Source of the DNA: Pseudomonas sp. PH1b
GTDB lineage: Bacteria > Pseudomonadota > Gammaproteobacteria > Pseudomonadales > Pseudomonadaceae
Direction of reading: 5' to 3'
Assembly: GCF_000633395.1 (NCBI RefSeq)
Contig: NZ_AYMU01000001.1
Coordinates: 62,001-126,000, forward strand
Length of the DNA: 64,000 nt
A program made the position numbers and the translations under genes. Every line of letters begins with the position of its first letter. Positions within the stretch are counted from its first letter, which is position 1. Below are positions 56,958 to 64,000 of the stretch, piece after piece. The notes under the pieces were generated by a model. The model was not told where the DNA came from, did no database searches, and saw only the letters and a program-made list of their open reading frames with translations.

Positions 56958-58400
56958 ATGTTCGCCCTGTTCGCCAATCATCCGCTGTTGGCCGCGCTGT
57001 TCCTGTTGTTCCTGGATATCGTGCTCTGGCGCCTGATCGGCAGCCGTGGCAATTACTGGAAGCTGGCGGTGCGGGTAGTGATTTTCTCCCTCTACAGCCT
57101 GATGCTGTTCAACCAGGGCATGAACCCCATGCAGACCGCGCCCTGGCCGGAAGACGTACCGCTGCACCTGGCCGCCACCGGCCTGCAGATCGGCTGGTGG
57201 CTGTTCGGCGCGCGGACCCTGACGGTGCTGCTGGGCACCCTGATGATGCAGCAGGTAGGACACACCGGCCGGCTGCTGCAGGACCTGCTGGGGGCGCTGA
57301 TCTTCCTGATTGCCATCATCGCCGCCCTGGCCTATGTCCTGGACCTGCCGGTCAAGGGCGTGCTGGCCACCTCCGGGGCCCTGGCGATCATCGTCGGCCT
57401 GGCCTTGCAAAGCACCCCCAGCGACCTGTTCTCGGGCATCGTGCTCAACACCACCAAGCCCTATCAGATCGATGACTGGATCGCCATCGACGGCACTGAA
57501 GGCAAGGTGGTGGACATCGACTGGCGCGCCACCCGCCTGCAGACCTCCCAGGGCAGCATGGTGGTGATCCCCAATTCCCTGGCGTCCAAGGCCAAGATCA
57601 CCAACTTCAGCCGGCCCAGCGACCTCTACGGGATTGCCGTGAGCCTGCAGGTCAGCCCCCACGCGCGCCCGCAGAAAGTCATCGAGGCCCTGGAGCGGGC
57701 CATGCTCGGCTGCCGCTTCCTGCTGAGCACGCCGGCCCCCAGCGTGGCCCTGAAAACCTCCGGCAGCAGCGGCGCGGAGTACGAGATCAGCGGGTTTGTC
57801 GCGCAGATGGGACAAAAGCGCGAAGTGCGCAACCAACTGTTCGACCTGGCCTTCCGTCATTTGCGCGCCAGTGGCATCAGCCTGCTGTCCACGGGGGAGG
57901 CTGCGCAATCGGCCGGCCTGTCGCGGCCCCGGGCCTTGCTGGATGGATCGAGCATCTTCTCCACCCTGCGCCAGGAAGAGAAAGACAGCTTCAGCCAGAA
58001 CATGCACCTGCAGACCTTTCGCGCCGGTGAAGTGATATTGCCGGCGGGGGAGATCAGCGACCATTTGTTCATCATCGAGTCGGGGGTGGTCTCGGTGTCG
58101 ATGCTGCGCGACGGCAAGCCGTTCGAAGCTGGGCGCATGGGCCCGGGTGAAGTCATCGGCGAGGCTGGTGTGGTACTGGACGAAGCGGCCATGGCGGCGT
58201 TCTCGGCCAAGACGTTCTGCAGCCTCTATCGCATCGACAATGAGTTCATCAAGCCGTGCCTGGATGCCCGCCACGACATCGCTGAGGCGATGAAGAACCT
58301 CCTGGATTTCCGCCGCCACATGGCCCAGACCCTGACCCAGGATGCCCCCAAGCCGGTGGTCAGAAAGGGCTTCATGCAGTGGTTGCGCAGCCGCACCTGA
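56958..58400 (+). CDS. MscS-type channel with C-terminal cyclic-nucleotide-binding domain
   Basis: Inner-membrane protein of 480 residues. About four hydrophobic helices occupy 1-140. The pore helix and beta domain of the MscS family follow (VLATSGALAIIVGLALQS, then GIVLNTTKPYQIDDWIAID near 165). Residues about 340-455 form a cNMP-binding domain (FRAGEVILPAGEISDHLFII and MGPGEVIGEAGVVLDEAAMA). This is the architecture of bacterial cyclic-nucleotide-gated channels of the MscS superfamily, many of which do not respond to tension. The ATG at 56958 has GGAG upstream; an in-frame codon at 56928 is less likely. Confidence 0.9.
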   Translation: MFALFANHPLLAALFLLFLDIVLWRLIGSRGNYWKLAVRVVIFSLYSLMLFNQGMNPMQTAPWPEDVPLHLAATGLQIGWWLFGARTLTVLLGTLMMQQVGHTGRLLQDLLGALIFLIAIIAALAYVLDLPVKGVLATSGALAIIVGLALQSTPSDLFSGIVLNTTKPYQIDDWIAIDGTEGKVVDIDWRATRLQTSQGSMVVIPNSLASKAKITNFSRPSDLYGIAVSLQVSPHARPQKVIEALERAMLGCRFLLSTPAPSVALKTSGSSGAEYEISGFVAQMGQKREVRNQLFDLAFRHLRASGISLLSTGEAAQSAGLSRPRALLDGSSIFSTLRQEEKDSFSQNMHLQTFRAGEVILPAGEISDHLFIIESGVVSVSMLRDGKPFEAGRMGPGEVIGEAGVVLDEAAMAAFSAKTFCSLYRIDNEFIKPCLDARHDIAEAMKNLLDFRRHMAQTLTQDAPKPVVRKGFMQWLRSRT

Positions 58401-58652
58401 GAGCGCCGGGGTGGCCCCGTCGACGCCGGGATCGAGCGGCAAGCTGGACACGCCCAGCGCGGCTGCCGTCGTTGATGCCTGCATGGGTTATTGATCCGGG
58501 GCGCGCCACTGAGCAAGCGTTGCGGCACCTGCGGGTGCCAATGCCAGGGCGAGGATATTGGTCTCCTGCTCTTGGGCGCAATTGGATATTGGGTGGGCGC
58601 CGCGAGGGACGTAACGTGGCGGTGGATCAATCACCGAGCCAGGAGCCCGACC

Positions 58653-59093
58653 ATGCAACCTCGTATCGATTTCTACACGGCTTCGCCGAACGCCATGAAA
58701 GCCATGCTGGCCCTTGAGGCCGCCGTCAGCCAGCTGCCCCTGGAACAGTCGCTGATCGAGCTGGTCAAGCTGCGGGCTTCGCAGATCAACGGCTGTGCCT
58801 TTTGCGTCGACCTGCACAGCCAGGATGCCCTGAAGCACGGCGAAACCCAGCGTCGCCTGTTCGCGGTCTCGGTCTGGCGCGAGAGCCCTTGCTTCACCCC
58901 GCGCGAACGTGCCGCCCTGGCCTGGACCGAGGCCCTGACCCGGCTCAGCGAGACCCATGCCCCGGATGGCGACTACCAACTGCTGACCAGCCAGTTCAGC
59001 CCCGCCGAATGCGTCGACCTGAGTGTGGCGATTTCCACCATCAACAGCTGGAACCGCCTGGCGGTGGGCTTTCGCAAACTGCCCGAGGCCTGA
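58653..59093 (+). CDS. AhpD-like carboxymuconolactone decarboxylase family protein
   Basis: Protein of 146 residues of the AhpD/CMD fold. The core is LVKLRASQINGCAFCVDLHS near residue 30 with a CxxC pair and the conserved His, followed by ALKHGETQRRL. Such proteins act as small peroxidase or disulfide-reductase modules. AGGAG stands ahead of the chosen ATG; the upstream frame to 58491 is non-conserved and Cys-rich by chance. It is convergent with the AraC gene across 229 bp that show no gene. Confidence 0.9.
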   Translation: MQPRIDFYTASPNAMKAMLALEAAVSQLPLEQSLIELVKLRASQINGCAFCVDLHSQDALKHGETQRRLFAVSVWRESPCFTPRERAALAWTEALTRLSETHAPDGDYQLLTSQFSPAECVDLSVAISTINSWNRLAVGFRKLPEA

Positions 59094-59322
59094 CAGGCCG
59101 CCGAGACGGAGATGGCTGATCACCGATGCGCTTGCGGCGCATCGTCCATTCGGACTCGGCAAGGCTCGTGATTCTCAAGCAGACCCAGCCCCATAGTGGC
59201 TTGCAGCGCCGATCCTGTTTCTGAGCGCTGGCCTGGAGCAGCCGCGCCGCTGGTTGTCGCCCACCGCCCAAGAACCTCCGAGCGTGACCCGGGGGTTTGC
59301 CAGTGGGGCCGCTTGGAGCGCC

Positions 59323-60087
59323 TTACTTGAAATACGCCCGGGGCGTGGTGCCGGTCATGGTCTTGAAGAAGGCGATGAAGATGCTGTCGCTGGCAAACCC
59401 CAGCTCGAAGGCGGTGTAGCCGATGCTGCGACCGGTGGCCAGTAGCTCGATGGCGCGCATCAGGCGCCATTGCTGGCGCCACTGCTGGTAGCCGAGGCCG
59501 GTTTCACGCTGGAAGATCCGGCCGATGGTGCGGCTGCTGGCGCCGACCCGGGTCGCCAGTACCTGCAGTTCCGGGGGCAACTGCTGCAGGTCGTCGAGCA
59601 ACGGGAGCAGGCGCTTGTCCCGGGGCAGGGGCAGGGACAGCGGGTGTTGCGCGGCCTCGCGGATCTCTTCCAGGCACAGGCCCAGCAGGTGCGGGTAGCG
59701 GCCCAGGCTCCAGTCGCTGTCGAACGGCGCCTGGGCCATGGGCTCCAGCACGGCCCGCAGCAGTGGGCTGACTTCGATCACCGCCACCTGTTGCGGCAGG
59801 TGCGCCGACAAGGCGGCGCTGAAGTACAGCGAGCGGTAGTCCACGCTCTGTTGCATCTGCGCACGGTGCCGGACCTGGGACGGAATCCACGCGGCGCGGG
59901 ATGGCGGCAGCAGGCACAGGCGATCGGCCAGGGTGATCCGGGTGCAGCCCTGGCGGGTGTAGAGCAGTTGCCCGCGGCGGTGCTGATGCAACCCCGAGTC
60001 GTGGTCGCCGAGGGTGGCGGCAATGCCGATCACCGGCGCCTGGAAGGTGTCGGGGTCAAAGCGTGCCTGGGCGTCGAGCCATGCCAT
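59323..60087 (-). CDS. AraC-family regulator next to an MFS exporter
   Basis: Regulator of 254 residues: an N-terminal cupin (LHQHRRGQLLYTRQGCTRIT near 35) and a C-terminal AraC DNA-binding domain with two helix-turn-helices (LQVLATRVGASSRTIGRIFQ and IGYTAFELGFASDSIFIAFF, ending TPRAYFK). The open frame continues to 60828 but runs through the divergent MFS gene and is not coding there. The ATG at 60087 gives the normal length. It is divergent from an MFS transporter with a 98-bp gap, an arrangement like NimR/NimT of E. coli, so it probably controls that gene. Confidence 0.88.
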   Translation of the reverse strand: MAWLDAQARFDPDTFQAPVIGIAATLGDHDSGLHQHRRGQLLYTRQGCTRITLADRLCLLPPSRAAWIPSQVRHRAQMQQSVDYRSLYFSAALSAHLPQQVAVIEVSPLLRAVLEPMAQAPFDSDWSLGRYPHLLGLCLEEIREAAQHPLSLPLPRDKRLLPLLDDLQQLPPELQVLATRVGASSRTIGRIFQRETGLGYQQWRQQWRLMRAIELLATGRSIGYTAFELGFASDSIFIAFFKTMTGTTPRAYFK

Positions 60088-60185
60088 GGTTGTCCGATTT
60101 TCACTGTTAGTTGGCAGGATTGCGATAATACGCCAACCGGGGCTGCCTAGAATCGCCGGCATCGTTTTTGCCGAGTGCGCGCCTG

Positions 60186-61319
60186 ATGAAATCCCTTCCG
60201 TTGTTGATCCTGGCCATGGCCCTGCTGATGTTTGTGCAGATCGCCCAGACCCTCTACAGCCCGGCCCTGGTGGACGTTGGCCGGGCGTTCGGGGTGAGCG
60301 CGGAGCAGGCTGCCCAGAGTCTGTCGGTGATGGTCTTCGGCTTCGCCCCCGGGGTGGTGCTGTGGGGCTGGCTGGGCGACCGCTGGGGCCGGCGCCCGGC
60401 CTTGCTCGGGGGCTTGGCGCTGTATGCCCTGGCGACACTGCTGGGCATGTTCGCGGGCAGTTTTGGCGCCCTGTTGCTGGCCCAGGCCCTGGCCGCGCTC
60501 GGCGTCGCAGCGGCATCGGTGGTGACCCAGACCCTGCTGCGCGACCTGTACTCGGGCCAGGCACTGATCCGGGTGTTTTCCCAGGTGGGCATGGTCCTGG
60601 CCGCCAGCCCGGCCATAGGCCTGTTCGCTGGCGCCGGCCTGAGCCGCGCCTGGGGGTATCAGGGGGCATTGGCCGGGTTGCTGGTGCTGGCCTTGGTGTT
60701 GCTGGGCTGGTGCCTGCGGGCCTTGCCGGAGACCCGTCCGGCGGCGCAACTGCCGGCGCCCCTGGGCGCCACCCTGAAACAGATGCTGGGGGACCTGGGC
60801 ATCTGGCGCTCGGCGCTGCTGGTGGCACTGTTCAACATTGCCCTGCTCAGTTACTACAGCCTGGGCCCTTTTCTGTTTCGCCACCTGGGGCAGGGCGATA
60901 CCTGGTTCGGCTACAGCGGCGCCCTGCTGGCCCTGGGCTCGGGTCTGGGGGCCTGGCTCAACCGGCGCCTGCTGGGCCGGGGCTGGCGCAGCGAGCAGTT
61001 GCTGGTGCTGGCGGCCCTGGCGGTGGTGCTCGGGGGGCTGGGGGTTCAGGGGTTGCGCCATAGCCTTTGGCTGGTGGCGCCGATGTTCGCCGTGGTCCTG
61101 GGGTTTGGCCTGGCGATCCCGAATATCCTCGGTTCGGCCCTGGTGGCCTACAGCGGGCGCCTGGGCAGTGCCGGGGCCCTGTTCGGCCTGTTCTATTACT
61201 TGCTGATCGGTGCCGGCCTGCTGCTGGTGGGCTGGGGCCAGGCCCTGGGCCCGAGCCTGATGCTGTGCGGTGTCGCGGCGCTGGGGTTGGCCCTGGCCCA
61301 GGCCGCAAAACGCTGCTGA
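60186..61319 (+). CDS. MFS drug/metabolite exporter (Bcr/CflA-like)
   Basis: Inner-membrane transporter of 377 residues with about 12 hydrophobic helices. It has the MFS motif A in GWLGDRWGRRPALLGG between helices 2 and 3, and LRDLYSGQALIRVFSQVGMVLAASP as in Bcr/CflA proteins. The frame begins at a TTG six codons earlier (60168); I prefer the ATG at 60186, although neither has a clear ribosome binding site. It is divergent from the AraC regulator. The substrate is unknown. Confidence 0.88.
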   Translation: MKSLPLLILAMALLMFVQIAQTLYSPALVDVGRAFGVSAEQAAQSLSVMVFGFAPGVVLWGWLGDRWGRRPALLGGLALYALATLLGMFAGSFGALLLAQALAALGVAAASVVTQTLLRDLYSGQALIRVFSQVGMVLAASPAIGLFAGAGLSRAWGYQGALAGLLVLALVLLGWCLRALPETRPAAQLPAPLGATLKQMLGDLGIWRSALLVALFNIALLSYYSLGPFLFRHLGQGDTWFGYSGALLALGSGLGAWLNRRLLGRGWRSEQLLVLAALAVVLGGLGVQGLRHSLWLVAPMFAVVLGFGLAIPNILGSALVAYSGRLGSAGALFGLFYYLLIGAGLLLVGWGQALGPSLMLCGVAALGLALAQAAKRC

Positions 61320-61385
61320 AGCCTGTGCCAGAGCCTTCGGCTTGTGTGACCGGTTGTCGGTCAGTGCCCCTCAAGGTCCCATTGT

Positions 61386-61399
61386 TTGACCATGATCAA
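61386..61399 (+). promoter_or_regulatory. ANR (FNR-type) box upstream of the alcohol dehydrogenase
   Basis: TTGACCATGATCAA matches TTGAT-N4-ATCAA with one mismatch, 81 bp upstream of the dehydrogenase ATG. ANR is the oxygen-sensing activator of pseudomonads. Confidence 0.6.
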
Positions 61400-61480
61400 G
61401 CCCTGGCCGGACGCATCCGCGCAGCCTGTCAGCAGACCTGTGGAGCAGTGCAGGCCCCCTTGGCAACGGAGATCTTGATC

Positions 61481-62554
61481 ATGGCAAAGATGAAAGCGGC
61501 GATTTTCGTCGAAAAGAACCGCATCGTGCTGGACGACAAAGACATCCCTGAAATCGGTCCGCTGGATGCCCTGGTACGCATCACCACCACCACCATCTGT
61601 GGCACCGACGTGCATATCCTGCGCGGTGAGTACCCGGTGGCCAAGGGCCTGACCATCGGTCACGAGCCGGTGGGCATCATCGAGCGGCTGGGTTCCCAGG
61701 TGCGGGGTTTTCATGAAGGCCAGCGGGTCATCGCTGGGGCCATCACCCCCAGCGGCCAGAGCTTTGCCTGCCTGTGTGGCTGCGGCTCCCAGGACGGCCC
61801 CGACACCCGTCACGGCTTCAAGGCCAGCGGCGGCTGGAAGTTCGGCAATACCATCGATGGCTGCCAGGCTGAATACGTGCGGGTGCCGGACGCCCTGGCC
61901 AACCTCTGCGCAATCCCCGATGGGTTGAGCGATGAGCAAGTGCTGATGTGCCCGGACATCATGTCCACTGGCTTCTCCGGCGCCGAGCGCGCTGAAGTGA
62001 ACATCGGCGACAGTGTCGCGGTGTTCGCCCTGGGGCCCATCGGCCTGTGCGCGGTGGCCGGGGCCCGGCTCAAGGGCGCCACCACCATCATCGGCGTCGA
62101 CACCGTGGCCGCGCGCATGAGCGTGGCCCGGGGATTGGGGGCCACCCATGTGGTGGACTTCAAGCAGGGCGACGTGGTCAAGCAGATCATGGAGCTGACC
62201 GACGGGCGCGGGGTGGATGTTTCGATCGAGGCCCTGGGCACCCAGGGCACCTTCGAATCGGCGCTGCGGGTGCTGCGTCCGGGGGGCAAGCTGTCGAGCC
62301 TCGGGGTCTACTCCAGCGACCTGCGCATTCCCCTGGATGCCTACGCCGCAGGCCTGGGCGACCTGAGCATCCTCAGCACCCTGTGCCCCGGTGGCAAGGA
62401 GCGCATGCGCCGGCTGATGGAGGTGGTGGCCAGCGGCCAGGTGGACCTCAAGCCGCTGGTGACCCACCGCTTCAAGCTCGATGACATCGAGGCCGCCTAC
62501 GAGCTGTTCGCCAGCCAGCGCGACGGCGTGATGAAGATCGCCATCACCCCTTGA
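61481..62554 (+). CDS. Zinc-dependent (secondary) alcohol dehydrogenase
   Basis: Medium-chain dehydrogenase of 357 residues. Catalytic zinc ligands are Cys40 (ICGTDVH), His61 and Glu62 (IGHEPVG) and an Asp in MCPDIMSTGF near 163, the pattern of bacterial secondary alcohol dehydrogenases such as that of Clostridium beijerinckii. The nucleotide fold (ALGPIGLCAVAGARLKGA) ends in IIGVD; the Asp suggests NAD rather than NADP. The ATG at 61481 has GGAG upstream; the longer frame overlaps the MFS gene and is discarded. An ANR box in the promoter and the universal stress protein after it suggest a role at low oxygen. Confidence 0.9.
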   Translation: MAKMKAAIFVEKNRIVLDDKDIPEIGPLDALVRITTTTICGTDVHILRGEYPVAKGLTIGHEPVGIIERLGSQVRGFHEGQRVIAGAITPSGQSFACLCGCGSQDGPDTRHGFKASGGWKFGNTIDGCQAEYVRVPDALANLCAIPDGLSDEQVLMCPDIMSTGFSGAERAEVNIGDSVAVFALGPIGLCAVAGARLKGATTIIGVDTVAARMSVARGLGATHVVDFKQGDVVKQIMELTDGRGVDVSIEALGTQGTFESALRVLRPGGKLSSLGVYSSDLRIPLDAYAAGLGDLSILSTLCPGGKERMRRLMEVVASGQVDLKPLVTHRFKLDDIEAAYELFASQRDGVMKIAITP

Positions 62555-62572
62555 GCGCTGCCCCGGGTGGCC

Positions 62573-62586
62573 TTGATGCATATCAA
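62573..62586 (+). promoter_or_regulatory. Perfect ANR (FNR-type) box upstream of the universal stress gene
   Basis: TTGATGCATATCAA is an exact TTGAT-N4-ATCAA palindrome, extended by CC and GG on its sides, 57 bp upstream of the ATG at 62644. It lies just after the dehydrogenase stop. Confidence 0.82.
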
Positions 62587-62643
62587 GGCGCCCGGGCCCG
62601 TCTGCCTCGACACTCAGGCCATTACCGTCCAAGGAGGTCAACC

Positions 62644-63555
62644 ATGAGCCAGTACCAGCGTCTGTTGCTGATTGCCGATCCCCAGCAGCACCAGTCCCCC
62701 GCGGCGCGCCGCGCTGCCGCCCTGGCCAAGGCCAGCGGCGCGGCCCTGCATGCCCTGGTGTTCGTCGAACCGCCGGCGCGCACCTACCTGTGGGAAGAAC
62801 ACCTGGAGGACAGCGAGCGCCAGGCCTACCTGCAACGCCATGAGCGCTGGTTGCAGGTGGAAGCCCAATGGATGCGCGAGGAGGGCGTGGACGTCACCAC
62901 CCAGGTGATCTGGAGCACCCAGGTGCTCAAGGACATGCTGGACTACATCGGCGAATTCCGGCCTGACCTGCTGATCAAGGACGTGACCCTGGAATCGGCG
63001 TTGAAGCGGGTCTTCGTCACCCCTCTGGATTGCCACCTGCTGCGTGACGCGCCGGTGCCGGTGCACCTGGTCAACGACGCCCCGCACAAACTGCCCCGGC
63101 GGGTTGTCGCGGCGGTGGACCCGGCCCAGTCCGACACCCAGATCAGCGGGCTCAACGCACAGATCATCCGCACGGCCCACGCCCTGGCCCTGCAATGCGA
63201 CGCCCAGTTGCACCTGCTGTACGCCTACGACCTGACGCCGATGCTCGACGGCGTGGCGCCGGTGGCGTCCACCGCCTGGAGCGTCAACTGCCTGGATGAG
63301 CTGCGCGACTCCCTGCACAAGGAGTTCGAACGCCTTGGCGATGAACACCAGGTGCCCCAGGAATTCCGCCACTTCATCATGGGCCCGCCGGTGCCGGGCA
63401 TTGCCCAGTTCGTCGACGAGTACCTGGTGGACGTGGTGGTGATGGGCACTGTGCACCGTACCGGCTTTGGCCGGCTGATCGGCAGCACCACCGAGCGGGC
63501 GCTGTACTCGATGCCGGGGAGCATCCTGGCGGTGAAGGCCTCGGGCGGCGAGTGA
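62644..63555 (+). CDS. Tandem universal stress protein (UspE-like)
   Basis: Protein of 303 residues with two Usp domains (about 1-145 and 155-300). The second carries the ATP-binding pattern G-2x-G-9x-G-S/T in VVMGTVHRTGFGRLIGSTTE; the first is degenerate there. AAGGAGGT stands directly before the ATG, an excellent ribosome binding site. In Pseudomonas several Usp proteins are induced by ANR and help survival without oxygen; the perfect ANR box upstream fits this. A terminator follows. Confidence 0.92.
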   Translation: MSQYQRLLLIADPQQHQSPAARRAAALAKASGAALHALVFVEPPARTYLWEEHLEDSERQAYLQRHERWLQVEAQWMREEGVDVTTQVIWSTQVLKDMLDYIGEFRPDLLIKDVTLESALKRVFVTPLDCHLLRDAPVPVHLVNDAPHKLPRRVVAAVDPAQSDTQISGLNAQIIRTAHALALQCDAQLHLLYAYDLTPMLDGVAPVASTAWSVNCLDELRDSLHKEFERLGDEHQVPQEFRHFIMGPPVPGIAQFVDEYLVDVVVMGTVHRTGFGRLIGSTTERALYSMPGSILAVKASGGE

Positions 63556-63573
63556 GTCACGTTTCAACGGCCT

Positions 63574-63598
63574 GAAACCCGGTGTTGCACCGGGTTTC
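63574..63598 (+). terminator. Hairpin after the universal stress gene
   Basis: An 11-bp perfect stem (63574-63584 with 63588-63598) and a 3-nt loop lie 18 bp after the stop, between convergent genes. The right arm contains TTT, but no further T-run follows. Confidence 0.65.
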
Positions 63599-63611
63599 GC
63601 CGGGGGGGGGG

Positions 63612-63848
63612 TTACAGGTCCTTTTTCACTTCCTTGTCCACGTGGCGGTCACCCTTGTGCCGCTCCTTGTCCAGGTGCTTGGCTTCCTTGTCCACTTCCT
63701 TGCTGTCGCGCTTGGCATCCTTGTCCAGGTCGCGGTTGTCATTGCGCACGTCCTTGGCGATATCGCCTTCGGCAACCGCCAGGCCAGTATGGGCCAGCAG
63801 CCCGGCAGCCAGCAGGCTGCAGAAAAACATCGATTTGATTACGCGCAT
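63612..63848 (-). CDS. Small exported, highly charged protein
   Basis: Protein of 78 residues. It has a clear signal peptide (MFFCSLLAAGLLAHTGLAVA, residues 7-26), then about 50 residues made almost only of Asp, Glu, Lys, Arg, His, Asn and small residues in repeats of DKD/DKE-A/V/R-K type (DIAKDV, LDKDAKRDSKEVDKEAKHLD). This looks like an extended or single-helix charged periplasmic protein. AGGGAAA lies before the ATG. A run of ten G's touches the stop codon. The function is not recognised; small charged periplasmic proteins of this kind are often stress-induced, but I infer no role. Confidence 0.75.
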   Translation of the reverse strand: MRVIKSMFFCSLLAAGLLAHTGLAVAEGDIAKDVRNDNRDLDKDAKRDSKEVDKEAKHLDKERHKGDRHVDKEVKKDL

Positions 63849-64000
63849 GTCGGGTTTCCCTGTGGTGAAGGCCTGTCCCTCATGGACCGGCGCCTGTCAT
63901 ACATTAGTCATGAAGAAAGTGCGTCGCCAGTCGCGGGCTGGCCGCATGCCGATCTGCTGCCGGACCTTGGGGTGGCCTGGAAGACTCATGCCCATGGACT

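Noticed and set aside
59323-60828. 501-residue AraC protein
   Set aside because: The upstream half is antisense to the MFS gene and is Pro/Arg/Gly-rich noise; the protein begins at 60087.
61067-61480. Extended N-terminus of the alcohol dehydrogenase
   Set aside because: This part overlaps the MFS gene in another frame; the dehydrogenase starts at 61481 with MAKMKAAIFVEKN.
1-64000. Transposase, prophage or integrative element
   Set aside because: No transposase, integrase, phage or conjugation gene, and no tRNA attachment site, was recognised in the window.

Overview
The window is about 64% G+C and reads as the chromosome of a fluorescent Pseudomonas. The order and content of the siderophore genes fit the Pseudomonas protegens (Pf-5/CHA0) group best. 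That assignment rests on gene content and on the peptide I read from the NRPS modules, not on a database search.

1-47300 is a large part of a pyoverdine locus. Three collinear NRPS genes on the + strand (the 3' end of pvdI, then pvdJ and pvdD) contain modules I read as D-fOHOrn, Lys, Thr, Ala, D-Ala, D-fOHOrn and Lys, followed by a thioesterase. This agrees with the peptide I recall for P. protegens, Asp-fOHOrn-Lys-(Thr-Ala-Ala-fOHOrn-Lys). A strong terminator and a tandem array of REP doublets separate pvdD from the convergent fpvA, the ferripyoverdine receptor. Next come pvdE (ABC exporter), pvdF (hydroxyornithine formylase), pvdO, pvdN and pvdM (periplasmic maturation), pvdP (tyrosinase), a two-gene SUKH/DUF3349-like insert, the PvdR-PvdT-OpmQ efflux system, the sigma factor fpvI and pvdA (ornithine hydroxylase). 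The order matches PAO1 as I recall it, except that fpvR and pvdQ are absent and the SUKH pair is extra. I find six exact TAAAT-N16-CGT boxes (PvdS type), upstream of pvdE, pvdF, pvdM, pvdP, pvdR and pvdA. fpvA and fpvI instead carry Fur-box-like sites.

47300-52800 is a magnesium/stress module: a long mgtA leader with a proline-containing mini-ORF, the MgtA P-type ATPase, a REP and 34-bp tandem-repeat intergenic region, MgtC, and a free-standing degenerate receiver protein.

52800-61320 holds ordinary accessory metabolism and regulation: DkgB with a LysR regulator, a pirin, a YcaC-type hydrolase, an MscS channel fused to a cyclic-nucleotide-binding domain, an AhpD-like protein, and a divergent AraC regulator/MFS transporter pair.

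61320-64000 carries a zinc alcohol dehydrogenase and a tandem universal stress protein. Each is preceded by an ANR (FNR-type) box, which suggests a low-oxygen response. A small exported, highly charged protein follows.

No tRNA, rRNA, insertion sequence, prophage or CRISPR array was seen.
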